Notes under the pieces: model-generated
The model's database searches: none
Told to the model about the DNA's origin: nothing
What the model saw: the letters and a program-made list of their open reading frames with translations, nothing else
NCBI RefSeq assembly: GCF_000016285.1
Contig: NC_011989.1
Coordinates: forward strand, 3,511,001-3,575,000
Direction of reading: 5' to 3'
DNA length: 64,000 bases
Source of the DNA: Allorhizobium ampelinum S4
GTDB taxonomy: Bacteria; Pseudomonadota; Alphaproteobacteria; Rhizobiales; Rhizobiaceae
Shown: positions 44,724 to 53,767 of the stretch, in pieces
Layout of the letters: every line of letters begins with the position of its first letter
Numbering within the stretch: the stretch's first letter is position 1
Position numbers and translations under genes: made by a program

Positions 44724-45407
44724 ATGGCTGCTCGGACGATCCTTCTGGTCGATGACGACGATGACCTGCGCGAAACGCTGGTGGAACAACTTTCCCTTTA
44801 CGAGGAGTTTTCGATCCAGCAGGAATCCAACGCCACCAAGGGCGTGCAGGCGGCCCGCAATGGCCAGGTGGACCTGATGATCATGGATGTGGGCCTGCCG
44901 GACATGGATGGCCGCGAAGCCGTGAAACTGCTGCGCAAGGGCGGCTTCAAGGCCCCCGTCATCATGCTGACCGGTCACGATACCGATTCCGACACCATTC
45001 TGGGGCTTGAGGCCGGTGCGAACGACTATGTTACCAAGCCATTCCGCTTTGCCGTTCTGCTCGCCCGCATCCGTGCGCAGTTGCGCCAGCACGAGCAGAG
45101 CGAAGACGCCACGTTTACCGTCGGTCCCTATCTGTTCAAGCCAAGCCAGAAGCTGCTGACCACCGAAGATGGCAAGAAAATCCGGCTGACGGAAAAGGAA
45201 GCGGCCATCATCCGCTACCTCTACCGCGCCGGGCAAAAAGTCGTCACCCGCGACGTGCTGCTGGAAGAAGTCTGGGGATACAACTCCGGCGTCACCACCC
45301 ATACGCTGGAAACCCATGTCTATCGCCTGCGCCAGAAGATAGAACGGGACCCGTCCAATGCCGAAATTCTGGTGACGGAAAACGGCGGCTACAAGATTAT
45401 TCCCTAA
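44724..45407 (+). CDS. OmpR/PhoB-family response regulator
   Basis: A 227-residue transcription factor. The receiver domain has the acidic pocket VDDDDDLRE and phosphoacceptor D55 in MIMDVGLPDMDGRE, with Lys in YVTKPF. The winged-helix DNA-binding domain (about residues 125-227) has LTEKEAAIIRYLYRAGQKVVTRDVLLEEVWGY and THTLETHVYRLRQKIE. No sensor kinase gene lies beside it; a cNMP-binding protein gene follows after 37 bases. The N-terminus resembles CenR-type cell-envelope regulators of alphaproteobacteria, but I could not confirm this. The site before the ATG is GGTATGG-like, not strong. Confidence 0.92.
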   Translation: MAARTILLVDDDDDLRETLVEQLSLYEEFSIQQESNATKGVQAARNGQVDLMIMDVGLPDMDGREAVKLLRKGGFKAPVIMLTGHDTDSDTILGLEAGANDYVTKPFRFAVLLARIRAQLRQHEQSEDATFTVGPYLFKPSQKLLTTEDGKKIRLTEKEAAIIRYLYRAGQKVVTRDVLLEEVWGYNSGVTTHTLETHVYRLRQKIERDPSNAEILVTENGGYKIIP

Positions 45408-45444
45408 ACGGGCGTTCAACGGACACTGAACCGGAGCATTCTCG

Positions 45445-45900
45445 ATGGCGCTGAGCGATGACATGCAACTGCTCTCATCCCTGGCGCTGTTTCAGGGGCT
45501 GGAGCCGGACCAATTGCGGCTGATTGCCTTTGGTGCCGAACACAGGCCCATTGGCCAGGGCCAGCCGCTGTTTCGGGAACACTCCCCGGCTGAATGCGCC
45601 TATGTGGTGGTGCGGGGCCGGTTCGAGCTTTCCAACACAGGTCGCGATGGCAAGCCGCAAGTCGCCGCTGTTGCCGGTCCCGGCACCATGCTGTCGGAAC
45701 TGGCGCTGGCCACCATGGTGGAGCGCAAATATACCGCCATCGCCCTGGAAGATGCCGAAGTGCTGCGCATTCCCCGCCCGCTGTTCCACCGGCTGCTGGA
45801 GGAATATCCAAAGCTCGGCCTTGTCATGCAGGAGCGCATCCGGCAAAACCTCATGGCACTGGCGACCGGTGCAAAGGGGATGGAAGAGCGGTTTCGGTAA
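45445..45900 (+). CDS. Cyclic-nucleotide-binding domain protein
   Basis: A 151-residue protein that is a single CNMP-binding domain (CAP-ED fold) with no DNA-binding or effector domain. The core LFQGLEPDQLRLIAFGAEHRP, LFREHSPAECAYVVVRGRFELS and GPGTMLSELALATMVERKYTAIA fits the fold. The phosphate-binding cassette keeps Glu and a nearby Arg but with altered spacing, so true cNMP binding is not sure. It follows the response-regulator gene by 37 bases on the same strand and probably works with it. Confidence 0.83.
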   Translation: MALSDDMQLLSSLALFQGLEPDQLRLIAFGAEHRPIGQGQPLFREHSPAECAYVVVRGRFELSNTGRDGKPQVAAVAGPGTMLSELALATMVERKYTAIALEDAEVLRIPRPLFHRLLEEYPKLGLVMQERIRQNLMALATGAKGMEERFR

Positions 45901-45968
45901 CGCGTGACGGCTCACTATGTCGCATTGTCTGATGGGGCGGCAGGACTGCATCATCGTTTTACCGTGAG

Positions 45969-46018
45969 GTTTACCCCCCTCTGTCCTGCCGGACATCTCC
46001 CCCTCAAGGGGGGAGATC
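45969..46018 (+). repeat. Rhizobial intergenic palindromic repeat (RIME-like), left copy
   Basis: A 50-base unit from GTTTACCCCCC to GGGGAGATC. It contains its own palindrome, ATCTCCCCC-TCAAG-GGGGGAGAT. The inverted partner lies 89 bases away and matches at all but about four positions. It resembles the RIME and related short palindromes of Rhizobiales genomes, which are spread between genes. Confidence 0.75.
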
Positions 46019-46107
46019 GGATAGACGTAGCCGCTCATTCCTCGGAAACATTGGCGATTTCCGACGGTTTGTTCAGATGACGTGAAGCGAGCGGCCAACT
46101 CCGGGTC

Positions 46108-46157
46108 GATCTCCCCCCTTGAGGGGGAGATGCCTGGCAAGGCAGAGGGGGGTAAAC
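46108..46157 (-). repeat. Rhizobial intergenic palindromic repeat (RIME-like), right inverted copy
   Basis: The reverse complement of this 50-base unit nearly equals the left copy, differing mainly in a short CCTGCC/CTTGCC segment. It inverts the left copy, making a large nested inverted repeat with an 89-base loop. Confidence 0.75.
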
Positions 46158-46220
46158 GGCATATCGAAACGACAATATTATGTACCGTCGTCAATCAATC
46201 ACAGCGGTTTACTGACGCTT

Positions 46221-47129
46221 CTATAGATCGTGGTTCTCCAGCCACTCCTTGCAGACCAGTTCGACAGCATCCTGCAACTGTTTGATATGCTCCACCAGCC
46301 ACGCCAATTCCTCGGCGGTAATCTCGTATTTTGATGAATAACGGGCTTCGACATAGGCGCGGTGCAGGCGATCGAAACAACGACGGGCAAGGCGGTTTTT
46401 CCTCGGCCATGCATCGATCAGACGAGTATCCAAACTTTCGGCCAGCGGTCGCAATTTTCTTAAATTGTGCAACCGGGGGCTATAGAGCGTCAGCACCAGC
46501 AGAACGCAGTGGTAAAGCCGTTCAACCGTTTGATGAAGCTGGAAGGCGGCTTCATTAAAATTACCGCGCTCAATCAAAAATCCGGCTGCGGCCTGAAAGG
46601 CGTCGGCACTCGAAAACCAATCCTCGAAATAAGTCTTCGCCTGAGCCTGCCTCTCCTCTGGAGGCAGCGGCTGGGCCGTAGCGAGCGGAAAGCCCGGCGC
46701 TTCATAAAGCGGGATGCCGTCACGGGCGATATCGATGAAGAAAGGCAGGCCTCGGGCCAGTCGATTGTTCATATCATCAAGGGAGTGAACGATAAAATTG
46801 ACAGGGGTTTTCAAGCGCTTGGTAGCGATTTCCTCCCGGATCAGATATTCCTGCGCGCCGCGCCAGAACTCATCCTCATCGGCGAAAGTCTCACTATTCA
46901 CCACCACCAGCAGATCATAATCGGAATAATAGCCGCTCGCATGGTCCTCGACCCAGTCGCCACGCGCATAGGAGCCGAACAGGATCAGCTTGAGGATACG
47001 GCCGCCCTTGTTTTTATCGGACAGCCTGCCCTTTTGCGCGGCTTCGAACTCGTCGAAGAGAATGCGGACCACCCGCTCCAGCTCGCGCTGCTTGCGGGCG
47101 GGCAGATGATTGAGCCGGTCCTGATCCAT
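46221..47129 (-). CDS. Nucleotidyltransferase-HEPN fusion protein
   Basis: A 302-residue protein. The N-terminal half is a minimal nucleotidyltransferase: LILFGSYARGDW (GSxxxG) and SDYDLLVVVN (DxD) at about residues 48-80. The C-terminal half (about 170-300) is an all-helical HEPN domain with FLIERGNFNEAAFQLHQTVERLYHCVL and RAYVEARYSSKYEIT. The canonical RxxxxxH nuclease motif of toxin HEPN domains is not evident. In two-gene systems these domains form antitoxin (MNT) and toxin (HEPN); here they are fused. Role unknown. GGGAGGGG precedes the ATG. It lies 28 bases downstream of xthA on the same strand. Confidence 0.87.
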   Translation of the reverse strand: MDQDRLNHLPARKQRELERVVRILFDEFEAAQKGRLSDKNKGGRILKLILFGSYARGDWVEDHASGYYSDYDLLVVVNSETFADEDEFWRGAQEYLIREEIATKRLKTPVNFIVHSLDDMNNRLARGLPFFIDIARDGIPLYEAPGFPLATAQPLPPEERQAQAKTYFEDWFSSADAFQAAAGFLIERGNFNEAAFQLHQTVERLYHCVLLVLTLYSPRLHNLRKLRPLAESLDTRLIDAWPRKNRLARRCFDRLHRAYVEARYSSKYEITAEELAWLVEHIKQLQDAVELVCKEWLENHDL

Positions 47130-47157
47130 CTACCCCTCCCTTGACGTGCCGTGGATA

Positions 47158-47961
47158 TCAAAGCGCGAACTGCACCGTCACCGGCACGTGGTCAGAAGGC
47201 TTTTCCCAGCCGCGTGCCTCGCGCAAAATCTCGATGGTTTTCAGCGACGGTAACAGATCCGGTGACGACCAGATATGGTCGAGGCGGCGGCCCTTGTCGG
47301 CGCTGTCCCAGTCCTTGGCCCGGTAGCTCCACCACGTATAGAGTTTTTGCGATGGATCGACCAGCTGGCGCATCAGGTCCACCCATCCACCGCGATTAAT
47401 CACGTCAAGCAGGCCTGCGGTTTCCACCGGGGTATGGGACACGATCTTCAGCAACTGCTTGTGCGACCAGACATCGTGCTCCAGCGGCGCGATATTCAGG
47501 TCGCCGACCAGGATAGCCGACGTATTTGGCTCGGCACTGGCCGACAGCGCCTTCATTTCCTCGACGAAATCCAGCTTGTGGCCGAATTTTGGATTGATGT
47601 CCCGGTTGGGCTCGTCGCCTCCGGCGGGCACATAGAAATTATGCAGGCGAATACGCCGCCCGTTCCACTCAAAAATCGCCGAAATATGGCGGCTGTCACC
47701 GACGCCGCAGAAATCCTGCCGGTGGTCTTCGGTCAAAGGAAATTTCGAGACGGTGGCAACGCCATGATAGCCCTTCTGGCCATGCAGAATAGCATAGGGA
47801 TAGCCCAGCGCCTGAAACGCCTCCAACGGAAACTCATGGTTCTGGCATTTGATTTCCTGAAGGCAGAGAATATCCGGCTGACGCAGTTTGAGAAAATGCT
47901 CGACAATCGGCATGCGCAGCCGCACCGAATTGATATTCCAGGTGGTCAGGGAAAAAGTCAT
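47158..47961 (-). CDS. xthA: Exodeoxyribonuclease III
   Basis: A 267-residue AP endonuclease/3'-5' exonuclease of the ExoIII family for base-excision repair. Motifs are TWNINSVRLR, CLQEIKCQ (catalytic Glu), HNFYVPAGGDEPNRD, GDLNIAPLEHDVW (Asp-Asn), then RLDHIWSSPDL and SDHVPV (catalytic His). The ATG at 47961 is the standard MTFSLTTWNINS start. It is followed after 28 bases by the nucleotidyltransferase-HEPN gene, probably cotranscribed. The upstream lolA gene is separated by a terminator. Confidence 0.96.
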   Translation of the reverse strand: MTFSLTTWNINSVRLRMPIVEHFLKLRQPDILCLQEIKCQNHEFPLEAFQALGYPYAILHGQKGYHGVATVSKFPLTEDHRQDFCGVGDSRHISAIFEWNGRRIRLHNFYVPAGGDEPNRDINPKFGHKLDFVEEMKALSASAEPNTSAILVGDLNIAPLEHDVWSHKQLLKIVSHTPVETAGLLDVINRGGWVDLMRQLVDPSQKLYTWWSYRAKDWDSADKGRRLDHIWSSPDLLPSLKTIEILREARGWEKPSDHVPVTVQFAL

Positions 47962-48034
47962 GCCGGGTTCCTTCAGCGCCGAACAGATCCGGCATTGCTC
48001 ATCCCTTTATGCAAACTCGCAGAATTTTGACAGT

Positions 48035-48066
48035 GAAAAGGCCCGAAACCTCCAGATTTCGAGCCT
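48035..48066 (-). terminator. Rho-independent terminator of lolA
   Basis: AGGC-CGAAA pairs with TTTCG-GCCT around CCTCCAGA with one mismatch; on the minus strand it is followed by TTTT. It lies about 30 bases beyond the lolA stop. Confidence 0.7.
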
Positions 48067-48095
48067 CGATCCAGTAGAGATCGTTTAAACACCGC

Positions 48096-48758
48096 TCAGC
48101 CGCGATTGCGGATATCGTCATAGGGAACTTCGAAAACTTTTTCATCGAAATTAACGCCCTGCTGGACGTTGAAGATCATTACCGACGTGTCCTTGCCCTG
48201 CGCATCGGTGACGGTCCATTGCCGCAGCTCGAAGGTCTTCGGATCAAACATCAGGGTGATGGTCTGATCGCCGAAGATCGACTTGTCGCCCAGCACGATG
48301 GTGGTCAGGTCCTGCTCTTCCTTGACCTGCCGCACCATCTGGTGGCCGAGATCGATGCGGTCGGACAAAAGCAGACTCAGCGGCGTCTTCGACAGCGGAT
48401 AGACATCCCAGGTCTTCATTTTCAGGTTGCCGATTGCCACGTTACGGCCATCGGAAATCACCCGCATCGGCGAGGGCTGCTCATAGTTGAAGCGCAGCTT
48501 GCCGGGACGTTCGATATAGAATTTTCCGGCTGTCTGTTCACCGCGCGGGCCAAACTGCACGAACTCGCCCATCATGGTTTTCACCGAGGCAAAATGATCG
48601 GCGATCCTCTGCGCGGCGCTGGCCTGGGCCTGAGCATATGCGGGTGAGACTGTGGCGCCCATGGCCGCAACAGCGATCCCCGCAGCCGCCATGCCGATAA
48701 ATCCCCGGCGGCCAATCATCCCTGCCATGCCTGCCGGGGCAAACGTCTTCTTTTGCAT
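48096..48758 (-). CDS. lolA: Outer-membrane lipoprotein carrier protein LolA-like
   Basis: A 220-residue periplasmic protein. A Tat-like signal with IGRRGFIGMAAAGIAVAAMG ends near AYAQ. The LolA fold pattern is seen in ASVKTMMGEFVQFGPRGEQT, AGKFYIERPGKLRFNYEQP, DVYPLSKTPLSLLLSDRI and FDPKTFELRQWTVTDAQGKD. It ferries lipoproteins from LolCDE across the periplasm. The ATG at 48758 has a clear AAGGAG site; a longer upstream frame lacks similarity. The ftsK gene ends 120 bases upstream on the same strand, as in many rhizobia. Confidence 0.9.
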   Translation of the reverse strand: MQKKTFAPAGMAGMIGRRGFIGMAAAGIAVAAMGATVSPAYAQAQASAAQRIADHFASVKTMMGEFVQFGPRGEQTAGKFYIERPGKLRFNYEQPSPMRVISDGRNVAIGNLKMKTWDVYPLSKTPLSLLLSDRIDLGHQMVRQVKEEQDLTTIVLGDKSIFGDQTITLMFDPKTFELRQWTVTDAQGKDTSVMIFNVQQGVNFDEKVFEVPYDDIRNRG

Positions 48759-48878
48759 TCTTTTCTCCTTTTGCCCCTGTTCCATAAGGCGCAAACCGGG
48801 CGCCATGGTGACACACACCGGATCGTGAACGCCAAAACGCTTGTAGGCGTCTGGACGTTCCACACCAGCCTGTCGCCG

Positions 48879-51521
48879 TCACCGCTCGATGTCAGCTTCC
48901 GTCGGAACGAGGATTTCGCGTTTGCCCGCGTGGTTGGCCGGGCCGATAATGCCTTCCTGCTCCATGCGTTCGATCAGCGATGCGGCGCGGTTATAGCCGA
49001 TGCCCAGCCGACGTTGAACATAGGAGGTTGAGGCTTTTCCATCCCGAAGCACGACGGCGACGGCTTGGTCGTAAGGATCGTCCGATTCGGCCAGATTGCC
49101 GGTGCCTGCCGGTCCGCCACCTTCGTCGTCGTCCTCGTCAATAGTCACGGCATCAAGATAATCCGGCGCGCCCTGGGTTTTCAGATAGGCAACGATGTCT
49201 TCGACCTCATTATCCGAAACAAACGGACCATGGACGCGCTGGATGCGCCCGCCGCCAGCCATGTAGAGCATGTCGCCCATGCCCAGCAACTGTTCAGCGC
49301 CCTGCTCGCCCAGAATAGTACGGCTGTCGATCTTGGACGTAACCTGGAAGGAAATCCGGGTCGGGAAGTTTGCCTTGATGGTACCGGTGATGACATCGAC
49401 AGAAGGCCGCTGCGTCGCCATGATGACGTGGATGCCCGCCGCGCGTGCCATCTGCGCCAGGCGCTGCACCGCGCCTTCGATATCCTTGCCCGCCACCATC
49501 ATCAGGTCGGCCATCTCATCGATGATAACAACGATATAGGGCATGGGCTGCAAATCGAAGGTCTCGGTCTCGTACATGGCCTCGCCGGTCTGCCGGTCAA
49601 AGCCGGTCTGCACGGTGCGGGTCAGCACTTCGCCCTTTTCAATGGCCTGCTCGACGCGGCTGTTAAAGCCGTCGATATTGCGCACGCCGATTTTCGACAT
49701 CTTCTTGTAGCGCTCTTCCATCTCGCGCACCGTCCATTTCAAGGCGACAACGGCCTTTTTCGGATCGGTAACGACAGGTGAGAGCAGATGCGGAATGCCG
49801 TCATAGATCGACAATTCCAGCATTTTCGGATCGATCATGATCAACCGGCATTTTTCCGGCGGCAAACGGTAGACCAGCGACAGGATCATGGTGTTGATTG
49901 CCACCGACTTGCCCGATCCGGTCGTACCAGCCACCAGCAGATGCGGCATCTTGGCGAGGTCGGCAATCACAGGTTCACCGCCAATGGTCTTGCCCAGCGC
50001 CATCGGCAGCTTGGCTGTCGAGCCGTTGAAGTCGCGGCTACCGATCATTTCCCGCAAATAAACGGTTTCGCGGGTTCTGTTCGGCAATTCTATGCCGATG
50101 GCGTTGCGGCCAGGCACCACGGCGACACGGGCGGCAATGGCGCTCATCGAGCGGGCAATATCGTCGGCAAGACCGATAACGCGGGACGATTTGATCCCTG
50201 GCGCTGGCTCCAGCTCGTAAAGTGTGACGACCGGGCCGGGACGCACTTCGATAATATCACCCTTGACGCCGAAATCTTCCAGCACGCCTTCCAGCGTCCG
50301 GGCATTGTGTTCAAGCTGGTCAGCCGACAGGCTGGCATCCTTGGCAACCGCACGTGGTTCGGCCAGAAGCTGAACCGACGGCAATTGGAAACCACGCGCA
50401 CCCCTTGGGCCAGCGACCGGAGAACCAGACACCGGAGACGGGCGGGGACGCTCAGCAGGAGCCGCCGCGCGGCGTGCAGATGGCTTTGCAGCGCGGTCTT
50501 CGTCTTCATCGTCGAATAGGATGTCATCAGCGGAGCGACCACGGGTGCGCAGGTCAAAGGGTGGCTCGTCATGCGTGTCCTCCGGCGACACCGGCGGCGG
50601 CGCGATACGGCGACGGCCCGCACTCCGCTCACCCGGCTCAAAGGACGGGTCGGCGCGGTGGTCCGGGCGTCCAGCCTGAACCGGCATAACCTCATCATCA
50701 TTGAAGTCATAGGGCTGGTCGAAATCCGACCGCTCGCGCCTTTTTGGCTTCAGACCGGCGAGACGCCGCATCCGGGCCTGACCGGTATACCAGACATGGG
50801 CGAGCGCACCGGCAGCAAGCGCAAAAGGCCCGGTGCGGTCATCATCGTCGTCATCCTCATCGACGATAGGCACGGCCTTGCTCTTGCGCGACCCCGCCTG
50901 TGAGCTTGCACGGGCAGCCAGAATTTCCGCTTCGAAATCATCCTCTTCATTGCCGATGATACCGGCAGCAAACAGCATCAGCCACAGCATCGGGGCGATG
51001 AAGATCACCCCCAGCACCATGGCAAAGGTTCCGGTCGGATAGGCTCCGACAAACAGTGCGGGAAAGCGCAGGATCATGTCGCCGATCACCCCACCGATCC
51101 CGTTGGGAATGGGCCAGGTGCCGGGCGGCGGAAAACAGCCGAACACGGCAGCACCGGCAACAGCACCGGTACCCCAGGCGGCCAGACGGCGTGGCAAGCG
51201 GGTGATCTTGCGTCCGGAGATCAGCGAAAGACACCAGGCCAGAATGGGTAAAAGTGCCGCAACCGAAGCCAGTCCGAAAAACTGCATGGCAAGATCGGCA
51301 AAGACGGCACCGGGATAACCGAGAATATTGGTGGGCGCCCGGCTGGTCGCATAGGAAAAACTGGGATCGGCAACATTCCAGGTGGCCAGCGCGGCAATGG
51401 CCGCCACCAGCCCAAGGAACAAGGCAAAGCCGAGCAGAGCAAGGCATTGCCGCATGATGAAACCCATCACGATCATCCGAGGCGACCGCTCTTCCAATAT
51501 TGCCAGCGTGCTTCTGCTCAT
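48879..51521 (-). CDS. ftsK: DNA translocase FtsK
   Basis: An 880-residue septal DNA pump. Four membrane helices (about residues 20-45, 75-95, 110-135 and 165-190) are followed by an acidic Arg/Asp/Pro-rich linker (about 195-395). The motor has [17 protein letters not shown] (Walker A), [11 protein letters not shown] (Walker B) and [20 protein letters not shown]. The C-terminal gamma winged helix includes [20 protein letters not shown] for KOPS binding. The linker is shorter than in E. coli. The ATG at 51521 is a reasonable start. A CtrA-type box lies about 100 bases upstream. It is followed by lolA. Confidence 0.96.
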   Translation of the reverse strand: MSRSTLAILEERSPRMIVMGFIMRQCLALLGFALFLGLVAAIAALATWNVADPSFSYATSRAPTNILGYPGAVFADLAMQFFGLASVAALLPILAWCLSLISGRKITRLPRRLAAWGTGAVAGAAVFGCFPPPGTWPIPNGIGGVIGDMILRFPALFVGAYPTGTFAMVLGVIFIAPMLWLMLFAAGIIGNEEDDFEAEILAARASSQAGSRKSKAVPIVDEDDDDDDRTGPFALAAGALAHVWYTGQARMRRLAGLKPKRRERSDFDQPYDFNDDEVMPVQAGRPDHRADPSFEPGERSAGRRRIAPPPVSPEDTHDEPPFDLRTRGRSADDILFDDEDEDRAAKPSARRAAAPAERPRPSPVSGSPVAGPRGARGFQLPSVQLLAEPRAVAKDASLSADQLEHNARTLEGVLEDFGVKGDIIEVRPGPVVTLYELEPAPGIKSSRVIGLADDIARSMSAIAARVAVVPGRNAIGIELPNRTRETVYLREMIGSRDFNGSTAKLPMALGKTIGGEPVIADLAKMPHLLVAGTTGSGKSVAINTMILSLVYRLPPEKCRLIMIDPKMLELSIYDGIPHLLSPVVTDPKKAVVALKWTVREMEERYKKMSKIGVRNIDGFNSRVEQAIEKGEVLTRTVQTGFDRQTGEAMYETETFDLQPMPYIVVIIDEMADLMMVAGKDIEGAVQRLAQMARAAGIHVIMATQRPSVDVITGTIKANFPTRISFQVTSKIDSRTILGEQGAEQLLGMGDMLYMAGGGRIQRVHGPFVSDNEVEDIVAYLKTQGAPDYLDAVTIDEDDDEGGGPAGTGNLAESDDPYDQAVAVVLRDGKASTSYVQRRLGIGYNRAASLIERMEQEGIIGPANHAGKREILVPTEADIER

Positions 51522-51622
51522 AGGTGTTCGCCTGCCAGTGCAATTTCAACAAAACTTGGAAACCGGATACGCCGGGCAGGACCCGAACCGGCTTGCGAAA
51601 AGTGAGATTACCAGAACACGGG

Positions 51623-51641
51623 TTAACGCTCCTTTAACCAT
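51623..51641. promoter_or_regulatory. Full CtrA-type binding motif upstream of ftsK
   Basis: TTAA (51623-51626), seven bases, then TTAACCAT (51634-51641) matches the alphaproteobacterial CtrA consensus TTAA-N7-TTAAC exactly. It lies about 105-120 bases upstream of the ftsK start. CtrA is the cell-cycle master regulator; binding here is predicted, not shown. Confidence 0.55.
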
Positions 51642-51731
51642 GGATAACCCATCCGGGCGAAAGCCAGCCTCACAACGTGGCGCAACCAGTCTTTCGCTAT
51701 AATCGTATATAGAGCGCGATTTTCCAGAATC

Positions 51732-51758
51732 AAAAAACCCGGGCACGAGGCCCGGGTT
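51732..51758 (-). terminator. Rho-independent terminator of glnK-amtB
   Basis: AACCCGGGC (51736-51744) and GCCCGGGTT (51750-51758) pair perfectly around a five-base loop; on the minus strand the T-run follows. It lies about 55 bases beyond the amtB stop. Confidence 0.9.
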
Positions 51759-51811
51759 GGTTTTCTGATAACGAAGCACCTTGATCGGCCCCCCAAGGGG
51801 AGCAACAGGGA

Positions 51812-53170
51812 TCAGGAGTGATAAGCAGCTTCACCGTGAGAGGCGAGGTCGAGACCTTCGCGCTCGGCTTCAACCGGCACACGCAGACCAACGATCACAT
51901 CGACGATCTTGTAGAGGATCGCAGAGCCGATACCGGTCCAAAGGACCGTGATGACCACGGCCTGAAGCTGTACCATGACCTGGCCGCCCATCGTCTGTTC
52001 GCCGACATAGCCGACGCCACCCAGCGAAGCGCTGGCGAAAATGCCGGTGGAAATAGCGCCGAACATGCCGCCAATGCCGTGGACGCCGAACACGTCAGCC
52101 GTATCGTCATAACCGAACTTGTTCTTCACGACAGAGACGAAGAAGTAGCAGAGCGGCGAAACGATCACACCCATGACGATTGCGCCCATCGGGCCGACGA
52201 TACCGGCGGCAGGCGTGATGGCAACGAGGCCAGCAATCATACCGGAGGCAGCGCCCAGCATCGAGGCCTTGCCGCGGGTGAAGGATTCAACCACGCACCA
52301 GGACAGGATAGCCGCAGCCGTGGCAATAAAGGTGTTGACGGTTGCGAGCATCGCACCACCGGAGGCTTCGAGGTTGGAGCCGGCATTGAAGCCGAACCAG
52401 CCGACCCAGAGCATGGCGGCACCGACATAGGTGAGCGTCATGGAATGGGGGGCCATCATGTCCTTGCCATAGCCTGTACGCTTGCCGACCAGGATCGCAC
52501 CGACCAGACCGGCAACACCGGCATTGATGTGAACGACTGTGCCGCCGGCAAAATCAAGGGCGCCGAGGCCGAAGAGATAGCCCTTGGCATCCCAGACCAT
52601 ATGGGCGACCGGGAAATAGACGAAGGTGACCCAAAGCAGGCAGAACAGGATCGCAGCCGAGAACTTGATGCGTTCCGCGAAGGCGCCGATGATCAGGGCA
52701 GGCGTGATGGCCGCAAAGGTCATCTGGAACAGCATGAAGATATATTCAGGAATGACGACGCCCTTGCTGAAAGTAGCAGCCGTTGTCGTGGTGTCGACGC
52801 CAGCCAGGAACATCTTGGCAAAGCCGCCGAAGAACGGGCTTTCTCCGCCGCCGAAGGCGAAGGAATAACCATAGATGACCCAGACGATCATCACCATGGC
52901 GGCAATGACGGTGCACTGCATCAGCACGGACAGCATGTTCTTGGCGCGCACCAGTCCGCCGTAGAACAGGCCAAGGCCGGGAACGGCCATGAACAGAACG
53001 AGGATGGTGGACAGGAACATGAAGGCGGTATCGCCCTTGTCGGGAACCGGAGCAGCTGCCGCCGCAACGGCTGGCGCTGCATCCTGCGCAAAGGCGATCG
53101 CTGGCGCCATCAAGGCCGCCGATGCAGCCCCGAGGCGCAAGGCTTGAGATTTGAATGTGGAAAACGACAT
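51812..53170 (-). CDS. amtB: Ammonium transporter AmtB
   Basis: A 452-residue protein with a signal peptide (about residues 1-28, ending AFAQD) and eleven membrane helices. Family signatures are FYGGLVRAKNMLSVLMQC, DFAGGTVVHINAGVAGLVGA and ASGMIAGLVAITPAAG. The pore histidines lie in VVHINAG and GVHGIGGM, and the outer Phe and inner regions are kept. Amt proteins take up ammonium and are gated by GlnK, whose gene lies 28 bases upstream. The ATG at 53170 has an AAGGGGAG site; a long upstream frame covers glnK and is not coding. Confidence 0.97.
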   Translation of the reverse strand: MSFSTFKSQALRLGAASAALMAPAIAFAQDAAPAVAAAAAPVPDKGDTAFMFLSTILVLFMAVPGLGLFYGGLVRAKNMLSVLMQCTVIAAMVMIVWVIYGYSFAFGGGESPFFGGFAKMFLAGVDTTTTAATFSKGVVIPEYIFMLFQMTFAAITPALIIGAFAERIKFSAAILFCLLWVTFVYFPVAHMVWDAKGYLFGLGALDFAGGTVVHINAGVAGLVGAILVGKRTGYGKDMMAPHSMTLTYVGAAMLWVGWFGFNAGSNLEASGGAMLATVNTFIATAAAILSWCVVESFTRGKASMLGAASGMIAGLVAITPAAGIVGPMGAIVMGVIVSPLCYFFVSVVKNKFGYDDTADVFGVHGIGGMFGAISTGIFASASLGGVGYVGEQTMGGQVMVQLQAVVITVLWTGIGSAILYKIVDVIVGLRVPVEAEREGLDLASHGEAAYHS

Positions 53171-53198
53171 GTATATGAACTCCCCTTGACGGCCGGTC

Positions 53199-53597
<399 letters not shown>

Positions 53598-53629
53598 CTA
53601 CGACAGGGGGCAGCGACTATCATCCTACA

Positions 53630-53645
53630 TTCAAACCGTGTGCCA
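53630..53645 (-). promoter_or_regulatory. Candidate sigma-54 (RpoN) promoter of glnK-amtB
   Basis: On the minus strand the sequence is TGGCAC-ACGGT-TTGAA, against the consensus TGGCAC-N5-TTGCA. The -24 GG is exact and the -12 GC is altered to GA. It lies about 93 bases upstream of the glnK start. glnK-amtB is RpoN/NtrC dependent in most proteobacteria. Confidence 0.55.
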
Positions 53646-53738
53646 AGTTTCAAGCAGCATTTAAGATATTGAAATACAAGGGTTATAATGGAGAGCGCCA
53701 AAAAAAAGGCACAGGAATGGGCGAAAACATGGTTTTTT

Positions 53739-53764
53739 TTGTGCAAAATCAAAAAACAGCACAA
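53739..53764. promoter_or_regulatory. Inverted repeat upstream of glnK, possible activator site
   Basis: TTGTGC (53739-53744) and GCACAA (53759-53764) are inverted and 14 bases apart in an AT-rich stretch, about 95 bases upstream of the sigma-54-like promoter. The half sites recall NtrC GCAC half-sites, but the spacing is not the NtrC norm. It abuts the tesB stop, so it could instead be a weak hairpin. Confidence 0.28.
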
Positions 53765-53767
53765 AAT

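Larger units (their letters stand above)
45901..46220. other. Intergenic region holding two inverted 50-bp repeats
   Basis: This 320-base stretch contains the two repeats listed at 45969-46018 and 46108-46157 and no supported gene. Genes on both sides end here (convergent), so no promoter is expected. The repeats probably form RNA hairpins at the 3' ends of both transcripts. Confidence 0.6.
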
